Shown here in pieces: positions 45,667-57,788 of a stretch of 64,000 bases of DNA. Each line of letters opens with the position of its first letter. The first letter of the stretch is position 1. The notes under the pieces are model-generated. The model worked only from the letters and a program-made list of their open reading frames with translations. It was not told the origin of the DNA and made no database searches. This DNA is from Microdochium bolleyi (taxonomy: Eukaryota; Ascomycota; Sordariomycetes; Xylariales; Microdochiaceae), in contig KQ964260.1 in assembly GCA_001566295.1 (NCBI GenBank), positions 595,104 through 659,103 of the forward strand. The letters run 5' to 3'. Made by a program: the position numbers and the translations under genes.

Positions 45667-46755
45667 ATGAGCCCCCAACCGCCGTACCCCCTCCACGCCT
45701 CGGTCGTCGACCGCATCAACCCCGAGTACAAGGCTTTCTACAACGAGCACATCTTCGACAAGCAGCAAGTCCACCTCCAGCCCGTTGAGGCCTCACGAAC
45801 AAGCGGAGTCCTGATCCCTGGCTCGGGACCCCTCCAGAAGGTCGCTAGCACGACCGACTACACTGTCAGCCGCAAAGAATCGCAGGGTCCTGATCTAGCG
45901 GTGCGCTGCTTCACGCCCGAGGGCGAGAAGCCAGCGAGCGGATGGCCCGTGTGCGTCTACTTCCACGGTGGCGGCTGGGTGCTGGGCACGATCGCGACCG
46001 AGAATGTGATTGCGTCGCATCTGTGCGCGAGGGGCAAGAGTGTGGTGGTCACGGTCGACTATCGGCTCGCCCCTGAGAACCCGTTCCCGTCGGCTGTCGA
46101 GGACGCCTGGGAGGGCGTGCTCTGGGTTCTGGGAGAGGGCAAGGACAAGTTGGGCCTTGACACATCCAAGCTTGCGACAGGTACGTGCTGCCCCTGGCCA
46201 ATGCCAACGACGACGACAAGCGGGTAGCAACGGACATGCACTGACAAATCACTCTACACAGGCGGCTCCTCAGCCGGCGCGAACCTCGCGGCCATCATGT
46301 GCCAGCGCGCCGCGGACCGCGGCACGGCCAAGTTCTCCCTGCAGCTCCTGTCAGTGCCCGTGATGGACAACACCGCCGACACGACCAACAACGCCTCGTG
46401 GGCCGAGAATCAGCATTCGCCGGCACTACCTGCCCCGAAAATGCTCTGGTACCGCAACCACTACCTGCCGAACAAGTCGGACTGGGCGCACCCGGAGGCC
46501 AGCCCGCTGTTCTGGAAGGGCGACTTCGCAAAGCTGCCGCCCGCCTGCTTCGTCGTCGGCGAGCTGGATGTCCTACGCACAGAGGGGGAGCAGTTTGCGG
46601 AGAAGCTGAGGGAGAAGGGCGTCAAGGTGGAGTTCAACCTCATGAAGGGCCAGCCGCATCCGTTCATTGCGATGGACGAGGCGCTCGAGGACGGTCGGAG
46701 AGCCATTACGTTTTTTTGTGATGCGCTATACAAAACCATGTACGAGAAGTGGTAG
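45667..46755 (+). CDS. HSL-family alpha/beta hydrolase (esterase)
   Basis: Exons 45667-46180 and 46262-46755 (81-nt intron, GTACGT donor, phase 1) give 335 codons. YFHGGGWVLG at residues 99-108 is the oxyanion HGGG motif of the hormone-sensitive-lipase group. VDYRLAPENPFPSAVEDAW is the following conserved segment. The nucleophile motif is Gly-Ser-Ser-Ala-Gly (173-177, Ser175), created across the intron; most relatives have Gly-Asp-Ser-Ala-Gly. GELDVLRTEGEQFAEKL carries the acid Asp and QPHPF the His. It has no signal peptide and is likely a cytosolic carboxylesterase or lactone hydrolase acting on small esters. A divergent permease lies 0.8 kb upstream. Confidence 0.92.
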
Positions 46756-47258
46756 TTATGCTATATTCGCCCCTTTGTCGCTGCACATATCGCTTTGACT
46801 CTCACCGTCTTTGTCTCGACCAAGTCGTCAAACTCCATGGGCTGAAATCCTGGTAATGGCGCCGACCATGTTTGGTATCACACGCGAGCGTGACAGAGCA
46901 ATGCATTAGTCGAGGTCCCCAATGAGGGTTGCAAATAACAAGATCATAGTTGCAGGATTTTCTAAGAAGTTCTATCAATGGATGTACTTTGGGCAGGTGA
47001 AGGAGATAAGGCTGCTCTCCACTAGCCACTGTTCGTCCTGAAGAGCGCTCTATGTACAATCTGGAGTCTCTTGTATGTCTAGTTCATGAAAGTTCCTCCA
47101 CAAGTTGAAAGCAAACAAGTGTATGTACAGAAGTGAAGTTAATTGAAGGTAAGGAAACAAGATCGAGTAGCACATATCAGTGACCAGGCAGAGTGGGCGA
47201 GCAAAGTGGTGCTGTGAGAAGACGCAGACGTCTCAGCACCAAAGCTGCAGCCTGGGCC
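46756..47258. other. Intergenic between convergent genes
   Basis: About 0.5 kb of 3' flanking sequence; nothing recognised. Confidence 0.5.
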
Positions 47259-48059
47259 TTAAGCGTAGTAGGCGCGGCCGACCTTGGTGACGACAGGCTC
47301 TTCAGCGGTGGTGGGCGAGGTGACAACGGGCGCCTCCACGGTGGCTGGCGAGGTGGGCAGCTCAGCCTGCTGGAGGAAGTAGTTGAGCATGATCTTCGGC
47401 ATGATGGGGGGTGTGGTGGTGTCGATAGGATCCTCGAGGAAGGTGAGGTCAACAAACTCGATGTCGTCCTCCGCACCCTCGCTGCGAGCGTTGAACTGGC
47501 TGTCGGGCTGGCACAAGGCGAGCCACATGTCGCCGGTGTCGACGGGGCAGTGTCTGGTCTTCCGCTCCTCGGGTTTATTGTAGGCGTCCCTGCAGATCTC
47601 ATTCTTCTTGCACTTGACAGCCTTGCAGGTGCCGGAGCCAAAGCCTTTGCCCGTTGGCTTGGCGTGGACGTTGTCACTTGCGAAGGGCGTGCCTGCAAGT
47701 CCAGGCCCCTTGCCATCAATGTTGCTCAGGTCCCAGTAGAGGCCCTTGTAAGCACCGGTCTTGGTAACGGTGTACTCGAACTGCAGGACCTGGTTCGCGT
47801 CTCCCTTCCAAATCTTGACGCTGGCGCCCTTGCCATCGCCGATCCAGCTGAAGGCAGTGGTGCCGTCTTTCTTGATCTGGTAGGGCTTGGCACCATCCTT
47901 GATGCACTTACCGCCCTGGCCCTTCTCGCAGTCGGCGCCGTGGGCGATGCGAATGTTGACAGTGGAGCTGCAGTGGTTCTTGATCTTGAGCTGTCCAGCA
48001 GAGCCAGTAGCAGCGAAGGCGGCCAGGACGGCGCCGAAAGCGAGCTTGGTGGAAACCAT
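47259..48059 (-). CDS. Secreted thaumatin-like / BYS1-type protein
   Basis: An intronless 266-residue protein. Signal peptide about 1-21 (LAFGAVLAAFAATGSA). The mature protein opens with GQLKIKNHCSSTVNIRIAHG, the opening strand of the thaumatin-like/Blastomyces BYS1 fold, followed by Gly-rich strands (TAFSWIGDGKGASVKIWKG; VLQFEYTVTKTG; GLYWDLSNIDG) and a cysteine group (GTCKAVKCKKNEICRDAY; RHCPVDTGDMW). A 75-residue acidic, Pro/Thr-rich C-terminal extension is unusual for the family. Members are small wall-associated or secreted antigens without proven enzyme activity. A TATA-like element is at 48177-48182. Confidence 0.8.
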   Translation of the reverse strand: MVSTKLAFGAVLAAFAATGSAGQLKIKNHCSSTVNIRIAHGADCEKGQGGKCIKDGAKPYQIKKDGTTAFSWIGDGKGASVKIWKGDANQVLQFEYTVTKTGAYKGLYWDLSNIDGKGPGLAGTPFASDNVHAKPTGKGFGSGTCKAVKCKKNEICRDAYNKPEERKTRHCPVDTGDMWLALCQPDSQFNARSEGAEDDIEFVDLTFLEDPIDTTTPPIMPKIMLNYFLQQAELPTSPATVEAPVVTSPTTAEEPVVTKVGRAYYA

Positions 48060-48176
48060 TGTGAAGTGATGAGGGGTTGGCTAAGGACTGCGGATGTGAT
48101 GTTGTAGTTGTGTGGTATGTTTGTGCTGCTGATAAAGAGAAGGAAATGATTAACAGTCGGCGGATTTCTCGATGTT

Positions 48177-48182
48177 CTTATA
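48177..48182 (-). promoter_or_regulatory. TATA-like element of the thaumatin-like gene
   Basis: TATAAG on the minus strand, about 120 nt upstream of the ATG at 48059. Confidence 0.35.
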
Positions 48183-49137
48183 GAACTTGGTCGGATGTCC
48201 TGTGATGCTGTTCGTTCCCCCTTCGGCTGCCACTTGTTGCATGAAGTCGCCACGGACGTTGCCATGGTCCACGCTTGAGCGATAATGCAGTCCAGAAAGT
48301 CGGCAGATGTTCCTATGATCGAGGGGGTTGAGCTGGACTGGAGTTGGCTAACCTCGGGACCAGCCGAGAGCTGTCAGACTTCGACTTCAACTACACAGGG
48401 GGAATGCAACGCTGCATCGACAAGGCACCGGGTGGTCCTCTTGTCCACTATTGTTCCTGCAAGCAGATGTCAGCCTCACCAGTCTTCAGCTTTCTTCCGT
48501 GTGAGTATTGCTCTGACCCCTGCCTAGCCTCACCAATTGCCTGGGGTCCGGCGGCCGAGCTTGGTGCCTACCAAGGAAATGGCCGGGGTACAGATGAGCT
48601 GCACAATGTAACGTGTGTGCAGCTTGTGGCGGCGTTGCCCTGGCTGGGCAATCAGGAACGCCAATCACTGATGACTATGGCCTTTCATTCATCCTTAAAA
48701 TCGCGGGTCCTTGGTGGAATGTGTGGCTTGCCAGTTCACGGCGCTGCAAGCTACTGCAACGTGCAGCTTTCCCTGCACAGTACTCTAGTCCAGGTCACAG
48801 TCGGCAGCCTCAGTCTGGTGACTGACTTCTCACGGCCTGTGGCATTTCAATGATTCTGTTTCCCAGACAGACAGACTGGTCACGGCTACAGAAGTTACAC
48901 ACACACACATACACCCGTGTCAAAGGCGGCGTGACCCGGTTGCAATCCCTGTCAGGCACGTCCTCCAGTAGACCTATCACAACGATTCACTGGCCCCTGT
49001 GACCACCTCCATCTTCGTCGAGAGCATGCGACAAGCCAGATTTCGTCCCTGTAATTCGCGTTATGGATGCAAACCTGGGTTTTTCTTTTGCGAAAGCTTA
49101 AAACGCGACGTTGCCAACCATGGGTTACCAATAACCC

Positions 49138-49138
<1 letters not shown>

Positions 49139-49177
<39 letters not shown>
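49139..49177 (+). repeat. Poly-C homopolymer, 39 nt
   Basis: An uninterrupted run of 39 cytosines followed by GGG, in otherwise ordinary sequence. Length in the real genome may differ because such runs are error-prone. Confidence 0.9.
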
Positions 49178-49179
<2 letters not shown>

Positions 49180-50638
49180 GCGCTGTATTCAGCACATAGT
49201 GCACGTGTGCGCTAGCATAGCCGCCTCCCTCCCGCCGCCACGAACGTTCTCGGGTCACCAAAATGATTCCGAGGTCGTAACTACTTCCAAAAGCTCGTAC
49301 CGCAAGGGCGTTGCGTGTTGGAAGCCCCTGACGTAAAAGTGAGACTTCTTCTGGGTCTTGGTTCTGTCTCTAGGCGGTCAAAACATCGAATCACCACAAG
49401 CTTCTCTGTAGTTTCTTCGATTAGGATAAACCCTTGGTCCAAGTCGGTGTCCTTTCGATTTTGATGCTACCATGGGCAATTTCCTCTCACGTAAGCCCAT
49501 CTCGTCTCAGGGCTGTTGCGAAGCCTGGATCCATGGGCGCTGGCCAATTACAGCAGAGTCCTACGGACTTATCGTCACAGGTTGCTTGCTGTGGCTATGA
49601 TGAACCCGCCCGTCGTTCGTTATGCCGGACCGCATATGGCAAGACGTGGCATGTCACATGGCGGAGCACCCACTTCCCGGTCGTGGTCGGGCGCTAAGAG
49701 TTACGCAGCATCATCAAAGTATCTTATTTTTGCACCAGCTGTCTCAATTTGTGCCTGCACGAGGTAACGAAACGAGCATCCTTCTAGCGTCTTTTCAAAT
49801 TTGATTCTTCCAGTGATACTTGCAGTCGCCTGCAAGAAGGACGGGAGGCGAAGACATGATCCGCAATGTGACGTTGAGATGAAGCGTATTCAGGATACCC
49901 GCGGCTAGCTCAAGTTGTGGCACAATACGGAAACACCAACTGTCAGGAAAGCCGATGCAGCCAGCACCATGACCTCCGTATGCCAGCCACTATTCTCATA
50001 ATGTGGGTGGTAGGCCTGGACTGTGGCTTCCAAGATGACAAAACTGGTGTTAAGGGGCGATGTAAGGTTCGATGTAGCCGAGCCAGGTTTGCCCAACCAG
50101 GAATGCACGTTGGGAACAGCTTGGATGTTGGAGCTGCAAGATAAAACGTCCAATGATATTGCTCGCTAGCTATGCCCAGGCTTGATCATCATTCTGCTAG
50201 GCAAGCCGCTTGGGCGCAAGCTGAGCGAGTTGAGCATGAACTTGAAAAGATATGCGGCAGGTTTACCACTGACCAGGGCCAAGTACGTATTCCTAGTCGC
50301 AAACGGTCCATTACAGATCTCTACACTTATTCTACCCACGTGGCACTCACTGACGCTGATCGCTCGAAGGGCAAGTGGTGGTGTTTGCCAACTTCTCAAG
50401 CGCTCCGAGCAAGCGTGATACTCTGCCGAGCTGGGTGCCGGACTACCACACCATGGGCGACAGTGACCGAGGGCCGACACTTTGCTGCACCAATTTCTCT
50501 CAAGACAGTCCGTCACCCACCTGAAGCTCTTTCTACAGCAACATCGTCAGCATCACCACCACACCATCCATCCACCACACCGTCCGTCCACCACACCAAT
50601 CCATCTCTAGTCTCAATTCGCTTCCACCGCCACTCGCC

Positions 50639-51076
50639 ATGTCGCCTCTCATCTTCGACAAGCCCCTCCTTGGCCCCCTCGTTGGCCTGAATGCCTGGAC
50701 CTTCGCCATGGAGGGCCTGCTCTACAAGCGTAGAATCCCCGCACTCGCCAAGTTCGACATCTCCTTCGACCCCGCCACCGTCAAGAGCCAGAAGGCCGAG
50801 AAGCTGCCTCCCTTCGTCAACTGGGCTGCCGACAACTTCAACAACCTCCTCGAGCAGCCCACCCAGTTTTACGGCGTCATGCTCGCCCTGAGCATCATGG
50901 GCGTCAAGGACAAGCTCACCGTCCGTGGCGCGTGGGCCTACGTCGGCCTCCGAGTGATCCACAGTCTGATCCACGTCTCCACCAACTCCCTCAACCTGCG
51001 CTTCTCTGTCTTCGCCTCGAGCTCAGTTGTCCTGCTCGGCCTCACCGCCAGGGCCGCCTACGAGCTTTTCTTTTAA
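50639..51076 (+). CDS. MAPEG-family integral membrane protein
   Basis: An intronless 145-residue protein, the typical MAPEG length. It has four hydrophobic helices. The N-terminal LLGPLVGLNAWTFAMEGLLYKRRIP is followed by a loop with EKLPPFVNWAADNFNNLLEQPTQFYGVML, matching the family pattern NxxExxPxFY (here NLLEQPTQFY) that lines the glutathione site. WAYVGLRVIHSLIHVSTNSLNLRFSVF is the conserved third-helix region with the Arg-x-x-His pattern. Fungal members are microsomal glutathione transferase-like or of unknown activity in the endoplasmic reticulum membrane. Confidence 0.92.
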   Translation: MSPLIFDKPLLGPLVGLNAWTFAMEGLLYKRRIPALAKFDISFDPATVKSQKAEKLPPFVNWAADNFNNLLEQPTQFYGVMLALSIMGVKDKLTVRGAWAYVGLRVIHSLIHVSTNSLNLRFSVFASSSVVLLGLTARAAYELFF

Positions 51077-52008
51077 AAAATGACAAGGCTGTGTTGAGCT
51101 CTGGTCACGCAGCAGGTCTCGCGCTCGAGATGGTTACACTTCCCAAGAGGGAGGGAGATTTCTCACAGAAACCCTGCATCGCAGGGCCCCAGGGCTGTTG
51201 GCTTTGAGCATTGCATGCACGAGTAATAAAAATGTACAATATTTACGCATTTCCAATTACTGGCGCCATAGGAATTGAATACCCGGTCTATATGATAGAC
51301 AGTACCGCTATGAAACATCTACTTCAATTGCACCGCCATTTTTGTTGAATAAGAAATGGGTGCCACAACGCTCGACCCCTTTTATTTTGCAATGACACCA
51401 ACGGCTTGTGGGAAGAGTACCGGAGGTCAATTCTCAGGAGAGTATTGTCTGGTCTACCACTCAAAGCGCCATGTCAATCTCTATCAAGTACAAATAAATG
51501 TGAACTAAGTGCAGACTAAGGTAGACCAAGTACAAACCAATATAAACTGCACCGGTGAGAGGTGAGTGGCCGCTGGCTTCAGTAGCTGAGTGTCTCATTG
51601 GCAACTGCAACACCTCCGGCGGCATTTGAGCAAGGCGGTGATGGAATACATCCTCTGAGCCTTGACCACAGGTGTGCCAGTCGACTAAATACGCTGGCTG
51701 AATTGACAGCTAGTCCCAGTGCATTGAGACGTGGTAACGACACGACAGTATTCGTAGATTCTCTGCTTGTGGCAGGGAGGCGTATGCGCATGGGTTTATA
51801 GGTTGGTGAGGTAGCAAAGCTCAGCTTGCCGTCTTGTGATCTCGCGTTCGCATAGTCGACAATCGAGGGATGTGAGGCCGTGCAGTGCACAAGACAACAA
51901 AGTACGGAGGACGCGGCAAATCGGTAGAGCTGCGGCGCGTGATCCCTCTGGGTTGAAAGAACGATACATACATATATATATATATGATCCGGCTTCTTCT
52001 CCTAGATG
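51077..52008. other. Intergenic between convergent genes
   Basis: About 0.93 kb; a short AT-dinucleotide run lies near 51,973. No gene was seen. Confidence 0.5.
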
Positions 52009-53528
52009 CTATCTGTGCTCAACCGTCGTGACAGTCTGACTCTTGACGCCACGCAGCGGATCAACCTGGTCCATGATATACGTATCCTGGTAATGCTTCC
52101 TTCGCTTGTCCGCCGCGTCAATCTCGTCCATCTGGAACGTCGAGCTACTGTCCTGGCGTAGGCGGTACACGCTGCCCTCGCTCTCGTCCGGGTGTCTTAC
52201 GGCGCCGATCCGCTTGCTGAACGCTGAGTAGTTGTCGTCGTCCTCAAGCTGTATCGATCGGTTGCGCGAGCGCGAGGATTGGTGACGGCCGCTATTGTTG
52301 TCGTTATCGTCCATGGTGTTTTCCAGGCGCGACTCGGTCGTGATCTTGACCTCGCGGACGACAATGATGTTGCCGATCCGCGCCGACAGCTGCGGCCAGA
52401 AGATGGGCACGCTGCCGCAGATCGCGGCGCAGTTGACCTCCATGAGCGCGAGCAGGATGCCAAGCCCGGAGTACCACGTCGGGTCAAAGACAGGAAACGT
52501 ACCAACCTGGCTCCGGATGAGCACGGCGAGCCGCCAGGCCGCGAACACGATGCAGATGGCGCCGAGGCTGAAGATGCCCAGCAGGCGCAGGCGCTGCAGG
52601 CGGGTCTGGCCCTCGGCCCAGAAGAGCTGCAGGGGGATGGCGAGCAGGATGAAGTCGAGCGCCATGTTGATGCCCGTGTGCGACTCGTAGGTGGCGACGA
52701 GCTGCGGGATGTCGGTCGAGGCGAAGCCGTAGCACGTCTCGTCGAGCGCCAGGGACCAGTACTTGCTCGGTCGCTGGCAGGGCACCCATGCGATTACGGA
52801 GTATACGAAGCCCCAAAGGGCTGTGAGGATGAGGATCAGGATCGTGAAGCGGTAGATCCCGGTCCCGCGCTTAAATATACGGAGGTATTGTAGCAGAAGG
52901 GCGATCTTGATGATGGCTGTCGATGTCGCGTACGCGCCGTTGATGATGTAGAAGTACTATCAGAAGACCATTCTTGTTAGGCATGCCAATTGGATATATA
53001 TCAAAAGGACCATCTCACCATTAGAAATTTTTGCATGTTGCTGACGGTTAGCTTTAAGAAATGCTGGCCAAGTCCATGGTCGGCGGCTATCGGAATGGTT
53101 GTTAGTGGGCTGCTCTCCAAGATCGTATATGTCTGGAGATGGCTTACCCTTGATCACGGCGACAGTGGCAGCTGTTGTAAAGAGCTGTTCAAAAAGGAGA
53201 GATTGTCAGCAAAACCCTCTTTCCAGTAAAGCCAGCATGGACCGTGACGAAACCTACCGCATAGAGAAAGACGCATAGGTCGTCCCACCATGGAGAGCGG
53301 ATGAGAAAGAAGCGGGTGTAGAGTCGGCTGAGCACACATACCCATGCCATTGTCTGCCGTACAGAGAGAATCGTCAGTACGGTGGCGTCGTTTTGTGTGC
53401 AGGCAGGAGAGATAACGTACCAAGAACACGATGGGTACTCCGACGAGTGCGGGCTTTGTGTTGGACCACGGGGTTGGCTCGCCGAAGTTGGCGGCCGAAA
53501 CGAACTCGAAAACACTTTTGGACACCAT
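52009..53528 (-). CDS. Fungal rhodopsin-domain integral membrane protein
   Basis: Exons 53528-53421, 53353-53258, 53184-53148, 53086-53019 and 52956-52009 join to 418 codons; introns are 67, 73, 61 and 62 nt and exon 3 is only 37 nt. About seven hydrophobic helices are visible. The signature of the family is present: RLYTRFFLIRSPWWDDLCVFLYA for helix 2, GLGQHFLKLTVSNMQKFLMYFYIINGAYATSTAIIKIALLLQYLRIF for helix 3, a Cys-containing outer loop (WVPCQRPSKYWSLALDETCYGF), and ILLALMEVNCAAICGSVPIFWP for the last helices. A cytosolic tail of about 120 residues, rich in Ser, Asp and Arg, follows. Members are PTH11-related proteins found in large numbers in plant-associated ascomycetes; most have no known ligand. 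Confidence 0.85.
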
Positions 53529-56436
53529 CGTGGCGGGTGTGTTGCCGAGCAATGACTCTGTGTCGGTGTTGTGATTCGGAAAGGACAGTCACCACCCTTG
53601 GTGGAGGACTCTGTGTCCAAGGCGTAGTCTTCGGGGACCTGCCCGGCAGCGCCCAGTGAAAGTTGTCGTCCAGCCCTTATTGTTGCATCAGAGACTGTTC
53701 AGAGTCGACACAAGAAACTGACATCTTCCCAATGCTTCCAACAAGCATTGACCAAAAAACGGCAGAAAGGGCGTAGTGGACACAGCTTGCCGCGTTCCTG
53801 GCCACGTTTGACATCGAAGAACGCGAGACAAGAAACCTTCGATGCGACGGCTGCCAGGGGAGGGCAGCACGCCGAGTCTTTAGCTTCATGGATGACGAGA
53901 CCTTGGACCGGAGATGACTGGCAGCTCCCCGCTCGACGAGCCTGGCCGGATCGCCAAGCTGACATGCAGACCCCTGAGTCAAGGGCCCCGGAGTCCGCTG
54001 GTTGGCACCCCAAGTGGTTAAGAGATGCAAGCGGGCTCCCAGGCGGAGTGTCACATCCCCGTCCCGCAAGTGACAGGCCCCATCAGACCGCGCCCCTGGC
54101 TGCGTCTTGAGACCCGTCGAAGAGAGCACCTCAAGCACACGGCCAGTTTGGATAGCCACACATGAGCCACGAGAAGCGACAAATGCAACGGGAGAATAGA
54201 AGCAGCCAGCTAGCGTGAATTAGGCCGTATCTTTGGTACTATTCTCCGCCGACGATCGCTGTGCCCAAAGCGCAGAGCTAGGCATGGAACAGGAATCGTC
54301 GTGCCGCTACTTTAGAGGCCCCATCAGAGACGCCCATTGTCTTCGCCAGCCGGGTGGAGGTCGGAACAGGTCTGATCAGAGCACTGATATAGACCCCTCG
54401 AATGCCAGTACCTAACAGAAGATGCAGATATCCACCGGCCAAGATCGATTCGAGAAGATTGCGCAAAATCCGACATGTGAGAATAGATGAACCGCGTAAT
54501 GAGGGCAGCCCGTGTGCGACACTGTTGCTTTTTCGAGCACACACGGGATACCAATCGCCGGAGCCGATTGATTGACTGGGCTCAACTCGGTAGCTGGCTC
54601 GTCGCTGCAACCCACCCCAACGCGGACCTGCGGGCGCCCAGTGTAACAGCACCAATCTAATATGACACGTCCCGCCGGGCCCTGGCTGTGGCACCTTCAG
54701 ATCTGATCAGAATGCTACCCCAGGCCTGGTCAAGGGCCGCCGCCCCTGCACACCATCGGCTGTCTGTACCGCCACTGCTTTCCTGCTTCGCCACGGGGGA
54801 TACCGCTCTGGCGTGCTGTGTGCACGATCTCGCAACCGCATCTGTCTTAGCCTGCTGCTGGTTGAAACGATCGCCTCAAATTGCCACGCCGCCCAAGCCG
54901 TCTGTTGTGGCAGGGAGGAGAAGGACCCCTGGTCGCGTGGCTTGCCGGACTTTACACCGGAGGCGCCTGAGGCGGAGATCCCCCTCCACTTAGGTCATCA
55001 CAAGTGAGGATTTTCAGCAAGGTGTGTGAGCCGTGCTCCAACTCGGCATCCTGCACTGCAGACGCGCACCATGGCCAGCTTTTTACGTGGAAAAGGGTGA
55101 AGAATTTTAAACTTGGAGTCTTCCATGCAATTCTCAACCGCACATCATGGCCATGTTAATACTTAGCACCCGAGACTGTGGTGCATCTCTCCAGCAGCGA
55201 CAGTCCCCTGACTTGGCCCTCTCTCCAGCTGACCTGCTTGAAGCTGCGAAGCATCTCAGCATGATCCGACTTGATAGCTCAGAGCGAGTCAGTTGCACGG
55301 TAGCTCTGCTTTAGTGACTTTCCGCCCGCTGTTTCCCGTACGGGCGGACTGCCAAGCCGTCAGTGGCGTCCACGCACGGACTCCTAGTTGTAATAGCTGA
55401 GCAGGGCAGCATGGAGAGAATCCTCCGAACTTTGGACCAGATCGATTAGCTCGAACGAGGACCGCGAATGCAAAACCTGTTGTCAATGACCACATAAATT
55501 ACTGTCGCTCGAGCGTGCAGATATCCGGCGTGCCTGTAGCGGGGTGTTCCGAGGCGAACCATGGAAGATTCCTAAGGTGGCCGCAGCCACGTCGAGGAGT
55601 GCAATACAGTGCGTGGTTGCCTGGGAACCAAATACATGGACATCCATGACTCGCATTGCTGCACGCTCAAACCAAAGATTATCTAGCTCTAAGCTAACCA
55701 ATGCTTAGCCTCAGGGAAGAGCTTTCGCGCGTGGAACGAGTCTGTGCTTGGGTTGCTTGTCCAGCCATGAAACATGACCTCGTCATCTGTAAGGGCGCGA
55801 GTGCTTCTGTCATCTTTGCGGATTTACCATGGCACATGATGTCCACATGCATGCCGTAGCCTACTCGGGCACGGCTTGTGTGATTTGCAAGGAAGGAGCC
55901 ATTGATTGCTCGACTACCTGATGCTCTTGTCTAGCCGCATAGAACAGGTCTCTCCATCAGTCTGTTTATAACACATAGAAGCTTCCTATACCCAGACTCG
56001 TCCAGTGTGAAATCACGTTCGAAGCAGTCAAAGCTTTGCTCGGGCACGCGCATCGCATGTTAGCGCCCCCATGGCATATTCTTTAATGTTACAAGGCGCA
56101 GTGCCTAACACTCTCTTCCAGTCCAGCCAACCATGCTTCGAGGCAACTAGTGATTAAATGACCAGATCAAGCGTCAACTCTTAGTTCTGAGCCTTGGTTG
56201 AGGACTTGGCCTCAGACTCGGGGACATGAAGAAGACCGGGAAATGCTTGAACTCCGGCTCTTGAAGGACACGATATTGAACAGAGGTGGACAGGCACGTG
56301 GTACTTGTCGGATTAATCAGTCAACGCAAAGACTACGCGATGAGGCCCAGCAGAGATAGGACACAGCCATGATACAACAGGTCAATGTGTTATATATGAC
56401 TCGTACTCAAGGCTATTATTCCTCAAGATACTAAAA
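53529..56436. other. Long intergenic region, no gene seen
   Basis: About 2.9 kb. Frames of up to 160 codons on the minus strand at 53,677-54,160 overlap frames of similar length on the plus strand and lack coherent composition or splice joins. Nothing else was recognised. Confidence 0.55.
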
Positions 56437-57788
56437 TCAAAGTCTGAACAACGCAAGATCCACAGCCTCGCCCATGGCAACGTACCCGGCCGGGTTCAGG
56501 TGCAAGTGATCGTTGACATCGTATAGCGGGTTCAGTTTCTCTGGGGCGCTCGGATCCCTGACGACCTTGTCAAAGTCGATCAGCCCATCAAACTTGCCGC
56601 TCTCCCGGATCCACGTGTTCACGCGCTGCCTGGTCTTTTCCCGCTCCGGGTCGCCGTAGGTCTGCCCAGGACCCGTGAACGGCGTGATGGTCGCGCCAAA
56701 GACCTTGATGCCGAACCGCTGCAGCCGGGTGATCATCTGGTCGTACGCGGCGATGACGCGCGTGCCGATGGCTTGCTGGGTGGCCGCGTCGGTGGCGCCC
56801 GTGCCGATATCGTTGACGCCCTCGAAGATGATGGCGTACTTGACGCCCGGCTGGGAGATAACGTCGCGGTCGATACGGCCCAGCGCATTAGGGCCCAGGC
56901 CGTCGTTTAGGATCCGGTTTCCGCCCGCGGCCTGGTTCAGAATGGCAATGTTGCGTGTGGCCGGGTTTTTCTGCATGCGGGAGAGCAGGATGTCGGGCCA
57001 GCGGTTATTCTGGTTTGTTGTGCTGCCGCGGCCGTCGGTGATGCTGTCGCCCACGATGGCGAGCGCGGCGCTGGCGGGGCTGGAGCCCTCGGCCTCGATG
57101 GCCGAGACAAAGTACCAGTGGTCGGTGCGGGTCACGGTGTTGTCGGTCGAGTTGGTAAAGTCTGCCGCGGAGATCTGGTTGCCGAAGGTGATGAATGAGG
57201 TCGTCCGGCTGCCGGGGTGCGCGGTGATGAGCTCGGAGCGCTGGCCGGTGGCGAAGTACAGCGAGACAGTGACGATGGTCTCGGCCTTGACGGGGAAGTC
57301 GACCAGGTCTGACAGCACGAGTGCGCCGTTGGGGACCTCGTAGCCAGGCTGGCCAGAGAACGAGAGCGTCTTGACAGATGCCGGGTTGATGGCAGAGGTG
57401 CCTGCGGAGCCGTTGGCCGACAAGGCAATGGATGCAGCCGTGATGGGGAGAGACGAGCCACCAAAGGCGTTGGAGATCTGCAGCCGGAGCTTCGAGGCGG
57501 TCTGGGAGACCTTGAAGGTCTGTCGGAGAGTCGCGTTGCGGAACTTGGCGCCCGTGTCGTTCTGTTCAGCGCCAACTTGTCAGCAATTGTATTAATTGTA
57601 GTGGTCATGCTCATCATGGAACATACAAATGGAGCTGGAGGCAGATTGGCAGGCTCACAGAGCTGCGGCATGCTCGCCCAGATGGACAGCCATGGCTTGC
57701 GAGCGCCGACCGCCTGCGGTGCCTGTGCCGTGGTCAGGCAGGAGAACACGCCGAGGAGGAGGAGGAGCGTAGTGTACAGGGACGCCAT
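56437..57788 (-). CDS. Secreted SGNH/GDSL hydrolase (esterase)
   Basis: Exons 57788-57627 and 57561-56437 (65-nt intron, GTATGT donor, phase 0) give 428 codons. Signal peptide about 1-21 (SLYTTLLLLLGVFSCLTTAQA). An N-terminal beta domain (about 35-200) contains WLSIWASMPQLCEPANLPPAPF and KLRLQISNAFGG. The SGNH blocks follow: block I AIVGDSITDG (nucleophile Ser227), block II with GGNRI, block III FEGVNDIG and block V NDHLHLNPAG (Asp405, His408). This two-domain layout is common among secreted fungal GDSL esterases close to bacterial lysophospholipase/rhamnogalacturonan acetylesterase types. It probably removes acetyl or acyl groups from plant polysaccharides or lipids; the substrate is not known. 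Confidence 0.92.

Larger units (their letters stand above)
48060..50638. other. Long intergenic region with a poly-C tract
   Basis: About 2.6 kb. One plus frame of 169 codons (48344-48853) has no ATG and no coherent composition. The poly-C tract at 49139-49177 is listed separately. The last 120 nt before 50639 are a C/A-rich leader with CCAYCCA units. Confidence 0.5.

Noticed and set aside
48344..48853. 169-codon plus-strand frame in the gap before the MAPEG gene
   Set aside because: Starts at a non-ATG codon, no signal or domain, irregular composition.
53677..54159. 160-codon minus-strand frame in the 2.9-kb gap
   Set aside because: No domain or coherent composition and overlapped by an equally long plus-strand frame.
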